NCBI GenBank assembly: GCA_945643635.1
Contig: CALZFC010000027.1
Location: 2,589,501 to 2,653,500, forward strand
DNA length: 64,000 nt
Direction: 5' to 3'
DNA from: Allodiplogaster sudhausi
Taxonomy: Eukaryota; Nematoda; Chromadorea; Rhabditida; Diplogasteridae
Position numbers and translations under genes: made by a program. Below are positions 35,090 to 46,573 of this stretch, in pieces. Positions within the stretch are counted from its first letter, which is position 1. Each line of letters opens with the position of its first letter. The notes under the pieces are model-generated. The model worked only from the letters and a program-made list of their open reading frames with translations, ran no database searches and was not told the origin of the DNA.

Positions 35090-35810
35090 TATATCTGGCT
35101 TTTTCTTATTAACCTTCATAGCCTTGAAGATGCATCAGGAGAGTTTTATCTTTGCAATCATCCACGATCACTTGTTAAATATTTTCCTTTCGTCACATAT
35201 TCAGAGCTTCTTTCGTCATAGCCAGCCTATTAACAAGTATGTAGGTAATTTGAGAGTGGTCCTTCGTAATTTATTTTTATTTTCCATTTAGTTGTAACAT
35301 TTTCTTTCGTTGCGTGAAAGTATCACTGAATAAACGATTCTCCTGAATGCGAACACATGTTCTTGATATCGATTTGACTTTTCTACAATGCCATTTGTTT
35401 GGTTAGAAATCCTTGAAGATCCTGGAATTGCTCCACCTGCTTCTAGAAATATGGATCAATCGTCCGATTATACCGTAGTCGAGACAGAGTATGAGGGAGA
35501 GAGAGAAAGATAGAGAGGGAGAGAGAGAGATATTGAGAGATTGAGCAAAAAAGCATTGTATTTTTCTTGCAACCCTCTCGACACAGCATATGTTCTTGTT
35601 GACTTCTCTTTGTCTTTATGTCTCTATCTAATTAAATTTCATAATGAATATCACTGCGCAACAGTTTCACACTTCATTTTGCATATCGACCTGCTTCACC
35701 CATGTCCTCTTGCCAGAAGCTCTGCATCACTTCTCTGCACTCTATCAAAGGTCTTCTCATCTCGCCATGACCTCTTGACAGTAATTGTCAAGCATCTGTG
35801 ATGGCCGAGC
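35090..35810. repeat. Duplicated 3' flank of ZYG-11-like gene
   Basis: Blocks such as GATATCTGGCTTTTTCTTATT, GTATCACTGAATAAA, CACCTGCTTCTAGA and TTTTGCATATCGACCTGCTT recur in the same order at 49.49-50.10 kb and in part at 58.4-58.7 kb. It holds a GA-rich tract (35490-35535). The Cys-rich open frame at 35541-35801 has no recognised motif. Confidence 0.6.
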
Positions 35811-36452
35811 AGTGTCTTCAGAAAGCGAACAGTGTATTCAGAACTCTCTTGAGTGGAAGGTGTTCACAAAGTCTCTGCTTACTGTAGAGAGTTACTCTAT
35901 ATAACGAAGGAAAAAAAATCATATAAAAGAGATCAGCCCAAAATATTTTAATTAATTATTTGTAGATAAATTAATTAAAAGAATTTGTTCAAGGTTTTGC
36001 TATTTGAAGAAAAATCAGGGGAAAAATTAGGTTTTGCTATTTGAAGAAAAATCAAATCAGGGAAAAAAAATCATAGAAGAATCAATGAGAAATAGCTAAG
36101 CAGATCCTTCAGCAATGGAAAAGAGAGACTTGAACCGAAAATTGAGAAGCAGAACTATTGTGTGGGTAAGTGGGTATACTGTTGTTAGAGGGCTCTAAGA
36201 ACGAAGAAGAGAGAGAGATAGATAGCGAGAGAGAGAGAGAGAGATAGCAAGTGAGATAGAGATAGCGAGAGAGAGATAGCGAAAGAGAGAGAGAGATTGA
36301 GTGCGAGTGAAGGGGAGAGGGCAGAAGAGGGAAAACGAGAGACGGAGAGAATGGGACAGAGTTAAAAACAAGATAACGAGGAGAAAGACACAAAATGGAA
36401 TCGGAAACTCTGTTGTTCATCATGTTATATACTTTCCCCCTCTTCCCCCCAG
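35811..36452. other. Non-coding, GA-microsatellite region
   Basis: AT-rich DNA, then an impure (GA)n/(GATA)n tract at 36200-36300. Open frames here are low-complexity Ser/Leu. No gene seen. Confidence 0.45.
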
Positions 36453-36588
36453 GCCATTACATTCTCTCATTTGGTTGTAGAAAATGAAGACATGCTGGAG
36501 TACTCGATGACAGTTATGGGATCCGTGATTTTGAAGACGATGATAGGGTCCGGCTGGACCATCCAAGACTCCACAACCCTCCTAGACG
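36453..36588 (+). CDS. Orphan ZYG-11-type C-terminal ARM exon
   Basis: Flanked by an acceptor (CTTCCCCCCAG) and a donor (GTAGTC) and open throughout. AITFSHLVVENEDMLEYSMT then VMGSVILKTMIGSGWTIQDS resembles the late ARM-like stretch of ZYG11 proteins, where a helix ending in His-x-x-Ser-Leu is followed by an acidic turn, an aromatic-Ala/Met helix and Gly-x-x-x-Trp. It lies 2.1 kb past gene F on the same strand and could be its last part if the F stop is bypassed by splicing at 34310, but the intermediate exon is not visible here (a candidate of that type is at 49303). Confidence 0.5.
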
Positions 36589-36728
36589 GTAGTCTTTATC
36601 CACAGATCAGGCAAGTTCCCACCCCTCCCCCCAACAACCCCCCCCCATCCCGGTACTCCAAACAACGGTAATTTTTGAGCAATAACTCACCACCGTTACT
36701 AGACTATTCTTTTTTTCTTTTTCTGCAC

Positions 36729-37029
36729 TTACATTAAATATATAAAAAGATCGCCATAGATATTGAGAAAAGTCTTCTTTAAAAAAAAGAATCGCAAGTC
36801 GCCGATGTCCATGAAGAGGAGCAACAGCCAAAAGATATTCTTGAAAGGCATTCCTTGCTGCCGATAGATAATTCTCACGAATTTCAAGCCCTTAAAAGAG
36901 AAGCAAACAAATGACCTGCTGGGATGAAAAGGTAGAAAAGTAGAAATGGGAAGAGTGAGCACTTATTAGATGACCCCTCTGCTGCCGAGCAGGTACTCAC
37001 TCACTTCTTCCTCCCGCGTCCTTTTCAAC
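36729..37029 (-). CDS. Possible exons of a membrane protein (unrecognised)
   Basis: On minus, 37029-36967 reads LKRTREEEVSEYLLGSRG after a TTTCACAG acceptor. Then from about 36894, after TTTTAAG, comes GLKFVRIIYRQQGMPFK followed by the hydrophobic NIFWLLLLFMDIGDLRF. A charged segment before a hydrophobic helix suits a membrane protein, but only one helix is visible. I cannot identify a family, and the 3' end is unclear because of an A-run. It may be a relic. Confidence 0.25.
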
Positions 37030-37623
37030 CTGTGAAAGGTATGGAAAGTGAAAGCAATATAAACATGCAAATAGACTTAAGAGAGAATACATCAAACAAT
37101 GTGATGTGGAGATACATATGTGTATATGAGTAGATGACGTGAACTTTTCTCTCATTCTCACTACCATCCATTCTCTCTCGCCATTTCACCACTCTCATTG
37201 TCAGTTCTTTCCATCATTGAAACGCTCCGATTCTTCTTAATAAGTAAATCTTTTTCCTGCTTCAAAAAATCGGTGGCCTAGCGAGGAGAGAGAGAGAGAG
37301 AAGGATGCAAAATGTCTGCCTGTAATGACAAGACGCTGTTATTGTAGTTCACTTCACTATCTTTCGATGCAGAAGACTAGGGGAGGGATCGGGTTTTCTC
37401 AAGTTTTATCTTTGGGAACCGGCCAATACCAGGCCAACAGAAGGGAGACAACCGCTCACGAAGAGCCAAGGAGGGGAGACTAGCTAGAAATGGTTTGAAA
37501 GACAGAATGGCAAGGTGAATGCACTTTGCTATGCATATGAGTGAGGGAAATGTGATTGGGAAGGAAGCGTGCGGAATGACATTCTGCTACATGACGAAGG
37601 GAGGAGGAGAGATAAGAAGGGAG

Positions 37624-37665
<42 letters not shown>

Positions 37666-38997
37666 GTGGCAGAGTATTGCCAGTGGACTAGCTAGAGGAT
37701 GAGTGGTGAAACCGCCCCCCCCCCCCCCACCTGATCTGGCAGAAGCAGAATGGAGTGAAAAAGAGAAAATGCAAGCGGTTTATTCACGTTGCCTTTGATC
37801 TTTTCCTGATTTTATATTTTCAGGATAATCGATATAGCCGAGAATATGTTCATTAAACGGGCATTGTCTTTCTTCCTTTTTTTAATTTCTGTCTTGAATG
37901 GCTCCCTGATCATGAATCCACTGAGTTGAATAGACTTAACAGAAAGATAGGAAGAGAGAGAGAGAGAGACAAAAAAGAGAGAGAGAGAGAGTAAGTGAGA
38001 GGAAGAGGAAGAAAGATTGATGGGAAATAGTAGTTATCCCAATACAGTTGTTCGCATTCAAAGTCGCGTTGTTAACCGATACGAGTTTTTTCCTCTACTA
38101 AAATTGACGCTTTGCTGGCATCCGTTTCAACCTCATCTTTTCCCTTCTCCTTCATCTATCCACATCACCTGTCGTTCTATCTCCTTCCTTCACTTGCTAT
38201 ATCTGTCAATCACTCTCTATATATATATGTTCATCCTTTATTACTAATTTCTTCATCTTTAGAATTGCTCGAGAGATGGCAAATATAACGTTTATTCAAT
38301 GATATTATATAATTATAATTTGCCTAAGAGACTTATCCCGGCAACTCACAGTAAGCCTACTACCGCATCGTATCTTATCACGACAGGACTTAAATGCACA
38401 CAAACTGCGATTTCTGATATTGAGAACCGGAGTAGTAGGTAACTATAATATCAGGAGAACGAGGGGCGGAGAAGAGGCAGAAGAGATAGAGAAAAAAGTG
38501 TTGGAAAGATTGAGTGAGAGAGGTATACCATGCACGCAATATTCCTATGATTATGAATGAGATTGAATATAATTTGGGGTCCTGGGGAGCGATTTTTCAC
38601 AGTCCTTTCAAATGGGAATGGCGGAGTCCATTCTATGTAGCTAGCCCCGGTCAACGATAGTCTTATGGTTATAAGAAGAATAGATCAATAAGACGAATAT
38701 GCTAACAATAAGATGGTGTTCTTCATGTCTAACGGATCCTGTACTACTCGTTGTACACTCACACAAAAGGCGACATAACTTCTACTTGCTTCTCCGAAGC
38801 AAAGACACTTTAAAATTCTTCTAATCTTCTCGAGATGGTTTCACATTGTAGTTTCGTGAGTCTACCACTATTGCTTGTGACGGCGAAACCGAATCAGAGA
38901 ATATTCGAGGTGCAGGAATTATAACCACTAGTATTGAACATAGAGTAAAAAGAAGCAATTGAGAGATAACAATAAATAAGAAAGATAGAGAATCGGA
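37030..38997. other. Intergenic, microsatellite-rich, inverted copy at 48.5-49.2 kb
   Basis: (GA)n tracts at about 37631-37663 and 37955-38000, and a C run at 37716-37728. CCAGTGGACTAGCTAGAGGA (37680-37699) and the (CT/GA) surroundings recur inverted at 48.9 kb (CCTCTAGCTAGTCCACTGG); TCTCACTACCATC near 37160 has an inverted relative near 49100. No coding exon recognised. Confidence 0.5.
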
Positions 38998-41900
38998 TCA
39001 AGAGCTGTTGCAGAATTCGACTTGCTCATTCCGAGCTTCGTTCCTGTCTCTCACATGGGAAACCGCGCCGCCAGATCCACGGCATAGAAGGAAATCTGAA
39101 AAATTAATAAGTTGATCGTAAAACGTAAGCAAAAGAGTTGAAAGAAAAGTGGTTCAATATATGTACATATTGAAAAAAACCGTTAATATTTAAGGATAAA
39201 CCAATACGGAAGAGAGAGAGAGACGTGCCGAGCGATTGTTCGGAAACGATGCAGCCGCACCACGGCAGCGCTCGATCACCGCGGCGATCAATGGGAATGC
39301 CAAGCTGGGGAATGCACCTTAAAGAGCAACCTTTTTTTCCCCATAATATTTATTTAATAAAATTTTATTACAAAATTTTTACTTTATAAAATGCTTCTTG
39401 TTTGATGAAAATGACATTATTTACTTTTATTTTCATAACATTTTCATTTTTCTCCATCGAGATGTAAACTATCTAAATGTATATAAATTTGTGATTGGAT
39501 GAAAGGAACTAACATGTGTCATTGGCAGTTGGTCCTGGACGGACTCGTCGTAATGGTGGAATGCCATGGTGGTGTTCACCATCGCATTCCCATTCCTCCC
39601 GCTGAGCATTCCCGAATGAATTATTCAACGCAGGACGCTTGAATGCCTCAAATGTAAGATATCTTCTCTCTCATCTTTCTTCCTCTCCAGTCTTCATTTC
39701 ATTCTCTCCTTATTTCTCTCTATAACTTCCTTTCTCCATCGCTCTATCCCTTCTCTCTCTCTCTCACTCTTTCACAAACCCTTTCTCCTTCTCTCTCGCT
39801 CTCGCCCTTCTTTTCTCTCCCTCTCCCTTCGTTTCTATCTCTCTCTCCCTCTCTCCCTTTCTCCCTCCCTAAATCCCTCCCTCCTGACCTGCAGGGCTTT
39901 CCCTGCCAGGTGACTGCGGTCATTGCTGGAGTACATCTCAAATGCGAGCATGAGTTGCGCTTCGGGTGCCGAATTCGCGATCAGGAGGCGCCGTCCATTC
40001 GCTGCGGCAAACGGATTACCACTCAACGACGTATCTGAAAAATAAACAACGAACACAAAGTTAAATTTTTCTCCACTACATAACTTCTAACAAAAACAAC
40101 GAAGATTGTTCCATACCTAGCAAGGAGAGCCTCTCCAGACTGGGGTGCATGTCAATCAATCGCTGGACTTGACCGTGCGACAGATTACGGTGGCCGGCCA
40201 AATCGAGCGACTGAAGATGGGGCCAGAAGGGCCTGCCTCCGGTCGCTTCCAGCGAATTGAGTAACAGTCTGCCAAGATCGACTCCACCAGGCCTGTAAAA
40301 GAACCTATTTCAAATTCGTCGAGAGAAGCTTCAAACTTTGTTTTGAGAAAAATATGTAAACTGAGTTGCCTACTGAAGCTACAGATGTTTGTCGAACTCG
40401 TTTACAATGGTCGCTATAAATGCTTGAAGAAAAATTAAAATATACGACTAAAGAAAAAAAACCATTGAATCCTTACCATTAGGCTCACTAAAAATTATTT
40501 GAATTGCCCTAGAGCCACAAAGAGTAAGTAAACAATTATTAAATTAAGGTATTAAGAAAACCAATATGAGAGATTCGACCTTATGTAGAGCGTGTGGGTA
40601 ACAACATTATTTTTACTATCAAATTTCCTTCACAGGGTGTGTGTAGCATCCAAATGACTTCACAAAATTTTTTAATCATTTTTTCCCCACGGTATGCGAC
40701 GATATACCTAAAATATTCAAATAACCATAACATGTTTATTAGTTGTTCAAATTATTTTGAACAGTTCTATTTGTAAAACGTATAAAAAAGTCTACGTGAC
40801 AAAAAACTTTATAGGTCACTTTTTGTTTTTCAACATGTTTTACAATTTAGAACTCCCGGCATACATTCCATGATATCACAACAAGAACCTTGGCGATGTC
40901 AAAAAGGCGAAAATTTAAAATATTCAACAAAACAATTTTCACTTCATAAACCGGCTAATTTGAAGAACTGAAGCGATTGTCTATTCAATTAAATATGTAC
41001 TTACATATGTTCATACTTCTTGCATTGTTGGTGGAGCAGGTCACACTATTGATATTTTCACTGTTAAAGAAAATGTGGAATAACTCTGTCAAGTTCTTGG
41101 CACTTTCTCCGAATTTAAGTACATGCCAAAATCCATCGAAGTTATCCGATTTTTTAACCTTCTAGAGTCCTTTCAGATGCGAAGGATGGATAGGCGAAGT
41201 AAGATTTCTGTAAGCTAGTAAGTGAATGATAGACGAGGGCGAATGCAAACACTGTCCAGAGCGCGTTGGACTCCGTCTATAGCATCATTGCCCCAGAATG
41301 CCCCGAAGCTGTAGCTATGGTGGAAAACCCAGAGAGCGAAGGGCTCAAAGAAAGAAATGAGCTGCTGATGGTTGAAATGAAAGATCGATTTCTTCGCTTC
41401 ACACATCGTTTTCACGTCGTTTCCATTTTATACGCTCATGAGAGCTCACACTGCTGTGTCACTGACAATGAGCGGAGATCCAGAGTATTCTCCCGTGCCT
41501 TTGTATATACTTCTATACGAAGTCAAAGCACACAAGTATGTCCATCAATATTTGGCGACTTGGTTGTATCTCTTGTTTGAAACCGTTTTCAGTTGTAGTT
41601 GCTGAACCGCTATATTATGTTCAATCCCAGGCTCATCTATAAATATTAAGATAAAAAACTAAACGGATAAAAAATTTTCAGCTTCATATAACGCGTCGAT
41701 CTGTCATCCTTTTCTAGTTTACTCGGCTACTCGCTCTGATGGTTCATGGCTTGAGGTAGGCAATATGCTACAAAAGTATACATCAACAAAGATAATCGAG
41801 GTGTTCAAGAGCTTATTAATTTGATTACATAAGATCGCTACGTTTATCTTTATAAAATAAAATAAAATAAGGTACGGTCTTGAGAACTCTGCGTCGTTGT

Positions 41901-42119
41901 TTACTTTTATCAGGTTTTCCAAAGGGCATACAACATTCAAGATGAAATGAGATGTTTGACTCAGAAGAACAATCAAGCGGAGCATTAAGTCACGAATTTG
42001 GCCACCGAGTATAAATGTTCCGATTAGGAGAAGCTCAGCGGAACACTAATGCTCGACTACAACGAACATTCGCCGCTCGCTTTTCGCGACTGCACCCCTC
42101 CCCCCAAGTGCTCTCTCTG

Positions 42120-42154
<35 letters not shown>

Positions 42155-45100
42155 CTCTCTCTTTCTCACATTCTCTGCGACCCGGAAGCTCGAACTCAAC
42201 TCTCAAATCGCCGACAATTTCCTAGTTATCAACTTTTGCAATATTTATTTTGGTCGTTTTGGTGTTTTAACAATTAAAAGCGGCTAATATTAATGAAAAC
42301 TGCAAAATTTGAGAAGCTTTCTTCGTTCGATGTTTGGCTCATCCTTACATTCCACTCATGGGAAGCGTAACGGCGCCAGCGACGCTGCCAAAGGGATGTT
42401 CAGGTTGGGTCGTTGGAATGTTCTTCTCGGAAGAACATCCGAATAACATTCTGTTAAGTAGATAATGAATATCTACATACATATATGTATGTACTTGACT
42501 ATGCACTTGAGTACTTGACTACGTAAGGCTCGCCGCATTCTCAATAAGTATATAAGCTTCAACCGGCGGACACACGTCTATTCCTGCCTTCGCTTCATTA
42601 ATACTTCACTGCCACTTCCTTCCTTCTCTCGGACCGCAAGCGGTTGTCCCTCTTCTCTTCTCTCTCTCTCTCATAATAAACCCTCTCATCTCTCGCATTG
42701 ACCACCCACACACACACCAGCCTCTCCGTGTCTGGAGCGACACAACACATTCAAGCCGAGAATTTAAAAGTTACAAACATTCTTTTTTTATGTGTATCTG
42801 CGGAGGGAGTACAAGCTGCACATCAAGCTTGCTTCCAAGATACACCACGCGCGACATCAATCTTTGGCATCGACATGAAATAATGTGTGATACATGTGAA
42901 AGCCTCGCAGCTGTAGAAGGTGAAAAGTAACAGTCGAAATGCTGATGGAGACTACTCAACAGGTAGAAAAGGCAATTGGCGACACCTACACTTCAGAGAA
43001 GCGTCAAATGTTGGAGGCATACGAAAAGAAAATCCAGAGTCTGAAGCAGCACCGACATTGAGTCGCTGTCAGTGAGAACGACGACATAGAAATCGTTGAG
43101 GGACTACAGGTATAATACCGTATTTTCTCTGTTAGTGCCCCTCCCTCTATTAGACCCCCCCCCTCTAATAGTGCCCCCCTCTAGCAAGGGTATTGAAAAA
43201 TAGTTCCCATCCCTCTAATAGAACCCCCCTCCAATAGTGCCCCCCCTAATTGTCTAATAGGCACGTACCTGGAATCTATGCTTGAGGTATGGGATGCTCT
43301 TCCCAATGAATTGATTACAAATTCATTCAAATTCAACAGTAAAACTGATATTCCAGTGATGATTCCATTGAAGTAGAGCTATAATTCTTCGTTATTGTGA
43401 TTAAAATGTTGTTATCAAACTTTAAGCCAATCACATTGAAAAATAGTACCTCTCCGTCTAATAGAACCCCCCCCCCCATCTAATAGTGCCCCCCTCTCGC
43501 AGGGGTATTGAAAAATAGTACCCCCGGGGGCACTAATAGAGAAAATACGGTACATACATATGTGTGCATATGTATACTCTGTGGCATTAATATTTTTATG
43601 CCTTAGTTTGATACACTCATTGTATTTCATGATTTTTTCCAGGATAATCAATGCCTGAATACTCAAGATTGGGCCATTTTTGACGTTTTAATGTGTATAT
43701 GTATTAGGTTGGCAGCTCGACTCTTTTGACAGTTTAGCAATCCTCCAAGCCTACGATTGTTGTCATCTCCAAATACATTCTCCGAGGCGCAAGTAGGGAA
43801 AAGTGAGTACGATCGAATTATAGCAGTTGTAAAGAGAAAGTGCACTACTACGTCGGCAACGGAGACGATATAAGAAGCGATAAAGAGTTTAACAATTTAA
43901 TTCAAAATGATGGAATTGGGGAAAGCTGACTATCCGTGCACTATCGCATGTTGAAGGCGGCAAATAGAGCTCTTCAACGCTACATATCTGGAATTTCTCA
44001 CACGGGACCCACCTAAGTATAAAGTGGCGGATTTTGATCGTATCATCCAGATCGATAGTCCGAGTAGAGAAAGACTGACAACCATTTTCACGGAATTTAA
44101 TGGCTTTGCCATTCTCAGCTCAACACTTTCATATTCGAAGAAGATGGTGTCAGATTGCATCGGTATTCGAAGATTGGACTTGAGAAGCTGATCAAGTATG
44201 ACTCTTTAAGCACACGAACACGAAAAGTTCTGAAGATTCCGATTCCACCGATTCATGCTTTCCAATTTCTTTTTCAATGTCCCGACAAAAACCTGTGGTG
44301 CATAGCTCATCGTCGCAGGGCACCTGGAGAAGCACATATTAATCAGAAGGCAGAAAGGCCGGACAGGAAACCAACTCCTCGTGCTAAGAGTCTGCTCTTG
44401 TTTTCTGACGGGTCGAATAGCCATTGTAGCAAAACCACCATCATAAGTCTTGATGATGCTTTCGAGACGCTGGGAAACGGCAACGGAAAAAAATTTCGGA
44501 ACAAGGATGGCGCTGAATGTGAAGAAAAGGAACGAGAGCCTTCCAAAGAGAGAGCTAATTGTAAGCAGTTCAGCTGAAAGCGATAGAACAAGAGAAATCG
44601 TGGGCGCACGCAAAGCTCACAAGTTTATAAAGACTCAAAAGGAAGCGAACACCGGCAAGCAGAGCTGGATTATAGTATCTCTGGTTATTGTAAAGAAATA
44701 ATTAAAAAAAATATATATATATATATATTGGGAAGCCATTAGAGTGCTACACATACCACTGTGAAGGAAATTTGATTCAAAAAATTATTTTGTTAAATGT
44801 ACACCCGTATTCGAGTCTCTCATTGTCAGATTGGCTCTTAAGGTTAAGAAAAATGAACTGAAAGATAAATGACCTGTTGCTGTTGCGGGAGAGGTCGATA
44901 TTCTTCAGCACAGTCCACGAATGAAAGGTCCTGATGATTTCATCTGCATTCATCCCCAGGCGGACGTCGTGGAGTCGTAGCGTCTCCACACTGTCAAGGA
45001 ACAGAAGATAAGGGGAGGAAGAAATTATCACGTTCTGTTAACAAATGCTCGTGAGTTGCGTCAATTAGTTTCCTAATATTTTTGCTGCATATTTATTTTG

Positions 45101-46573
45101 TGGATTCAGTCTTATTTTCATAAGAGAATTTAGACATAAGAAAAACACTGATGAAATCGATATGCTCTAATCTGCGAGCAAAAAGTGGCTGTTCTTTTCG
45201 TTTATTTGGAAAGAAAAGGCCGATTTGACTTGTGAAAAGCTGATAGATTTTTTTTCAAATAATATCGACAACTGAAACATTAGCGAATATACTCAGCAGT
45301 TGCTATCTTGCGGAGCCAAATAACTAAAATGGCTAAATCAAAACGCCTTGATTGGAACGAAATTAAAGAGGAGGGAGAGAGCCGACCTAAGGCCACGTAG
45401 GCAGCTGATTACGCTGACGTTGACGCAGCTGGAAACATCCAGCTCGCGAAGTCCGGAGTGGTGAGTGCAAATGATGCGGAGGGCGTTGTTGTCAAGTGAA
45501 GGCGCCGCGCTCACGAAAAGCGAGTGAAGCGACTTGAATCGCACCAACTAAACATGTAATTAGCTCTGAAGTTGTACATATATACATTTACATATACATA
45601 AATGAAATAATATCTATATTATATACATATATATATCTATATATCTATATATACAGTGCCGGTCAAAATTCTATTAACTTTTGGTTTTTCGTGCATAATT
45701 TCTTTTGTATATGGAAACACCGTGAAGCCCAGATGAGCCACGCACCATTGGCAGAAGAGGAAAGTGACTGGGCTGGCATCCGCGAATGTCGATGAACTGG
45801 ATGCTTCGCAGGAACTTAGCGCCATCCGGCAGCTCATCGACAACCCTGAAACAGGCCATGATCAACCATTCATTCTCATGCGGCATGAATTACATATTGA
45901 GCAGTGTGCAATTGAGTATTGCTTAAACAAGATGAAGCCCTCTCTTTTATTAAAAAAAAAGCTATGATCATGTTTGATGGCTTATTCTTTAATGCACGAG
46001 AAGGAGAAAAGAAGTACCTTGGCAGAAAGATCCTGGTGTCCTGGCCAGCGTTGCAGGTCGTGCGAAAGAGACAAATACCGATGATTCCGTGCTGGACGAC
46101 TGTTCCCAGTGCCGCTGCATTGCATTCTCGCTCGGACAAGTCGATCTCAACAGTGTTATTTTCTAGAAAGATATATTCTGTGCAGAGAAATTCGATTCCT
46201 TAATCTAAAAATATTTATCCTTTGTCATTTATTTGGAACTTTACAACGGGACCGTTCGGTTAAGGCCTGGATCCCTGCACCGGATTTTGTTCAGCACCGT
46301 CCCAAGGGGATATTTAATGCGTGAAATACGATTTATGTAATATTGAACTGAACAGAATGGTGAGCTGCAAAGAAAAATTACCCCGTCTGTCAGTCTGAAG
46401 TATGTGCTCTTGAGACGGCTTATTGTCGTGTTGTTGATGAGACCGAGTCGGAAGAGTGCTGCGAGGATGCCATGAGATGCTGGGATGTTGACGTCGACGT
46501 TAAGAGGGAGGGCATCGACTGCCAGCAGAACAGCTGCTCTCGACGCAGCCAGATCAGCCAGTGACTGCGCCAT
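38998..46573 (-). CDS. ZYG-11-like gene H, divergent, with a 4.6-kb intron
   Basis: Ten exons join in phase to about 447 aa: 46573-46382, 46145-46018, 45845-45746, 45547-45387, 44990-44874, 40292-40117, 40034-39889, 39646-39514, 39317-39225, 39095-38998. The N-terminal region (ILAALFRLGLINNTTISRLK), LRRs (GLRELDVSSCVNVSVISCLR; PFWPHLQSLDLAG) and ARM start (AAANGRRLLIANSAPEAQLM) match F and G exon by exon, with the same intron positions. Intron 5 is 4.58 kb and contains a TA MITE and other matter. Exon 8 carries an extra base relative to fragment I, so its last 24 codons or so are in a new frame, but no stop arises and exon 9 re-enters the conserved frame (IAAVIERCRGAAASF). Exon 10 is then read in a non-ancestral frame to a TGA. 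Either a diverged gene or a decaying one. Confidence 0.65.
41234..41537 (+). CDS. Possible exon inside intron 5 of H (unrecognised)
   Basis: Plus-strand open frame after a GATAG acceptor and before CAA|GTATGT. It starts NTVQSALDSVYSIIAPECPE and continues with charged helices (SEGLKERNELLMVEMKDRF). The first half looks like ordinary helical protein; the second half is less convincing. No family recognised. The shadow frame on minus is also open. Confidence 0.25.
42050..42700. other. (CT)n microsatellite and low-complexity DNA in intron 5 of H
   Basis: (CT)n at about 42118-42166 and again at 42650-42672, with a short ACATACATATATGTATGT palindrome near 42476-42493. No gene seen. Confidence 0.5.
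42940..44580 (+). pseudogene. Broken plus-strand open frames in intron 5 of H (unrecognised)
   Basis: Several consecutive frames look protein-like but are interrupted. One near 42940 reads MLMETTQQVEKAIGDTYTSE and ends in TGA; a short acidic piece ends at a donor-like GTATAA near 43111; around 44020-44200 is VADFDRIIQIDSPSRERLTT and its continuation; a last frame, 44155-44577, is Lys/Pro-rich. Frame changes occur between them. The TA MITE at 43118-43550 sits inside the series. Probably a decayed gene of unknown family. Confidence 0.3.
43118..43550. mobile_element. TA-flanked G-rich MITE, copy 2
   Basis: A 433-bp element starting CCGTATTTTCTCTGTTAGTG and ending with the inverted form, flanked by TA (43116-43117 and 43551-43552). 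Its core, read on minus, matches the core of copy 1 (shared CAATGGAATCATCAC and a TTCATTGG.AAGAGC block), so the two copies lie in opposite orientation. C-rich tandem units (CCCCCC, TCTAATAG) fill both arms. Confidence 0.85.

Noticed and set aside
46241..46380. Extra coding sequence in intron 1 of gene H
   Set aside because: The exon boundaries set by homology to F and G leave it as intron, and it has no motif.
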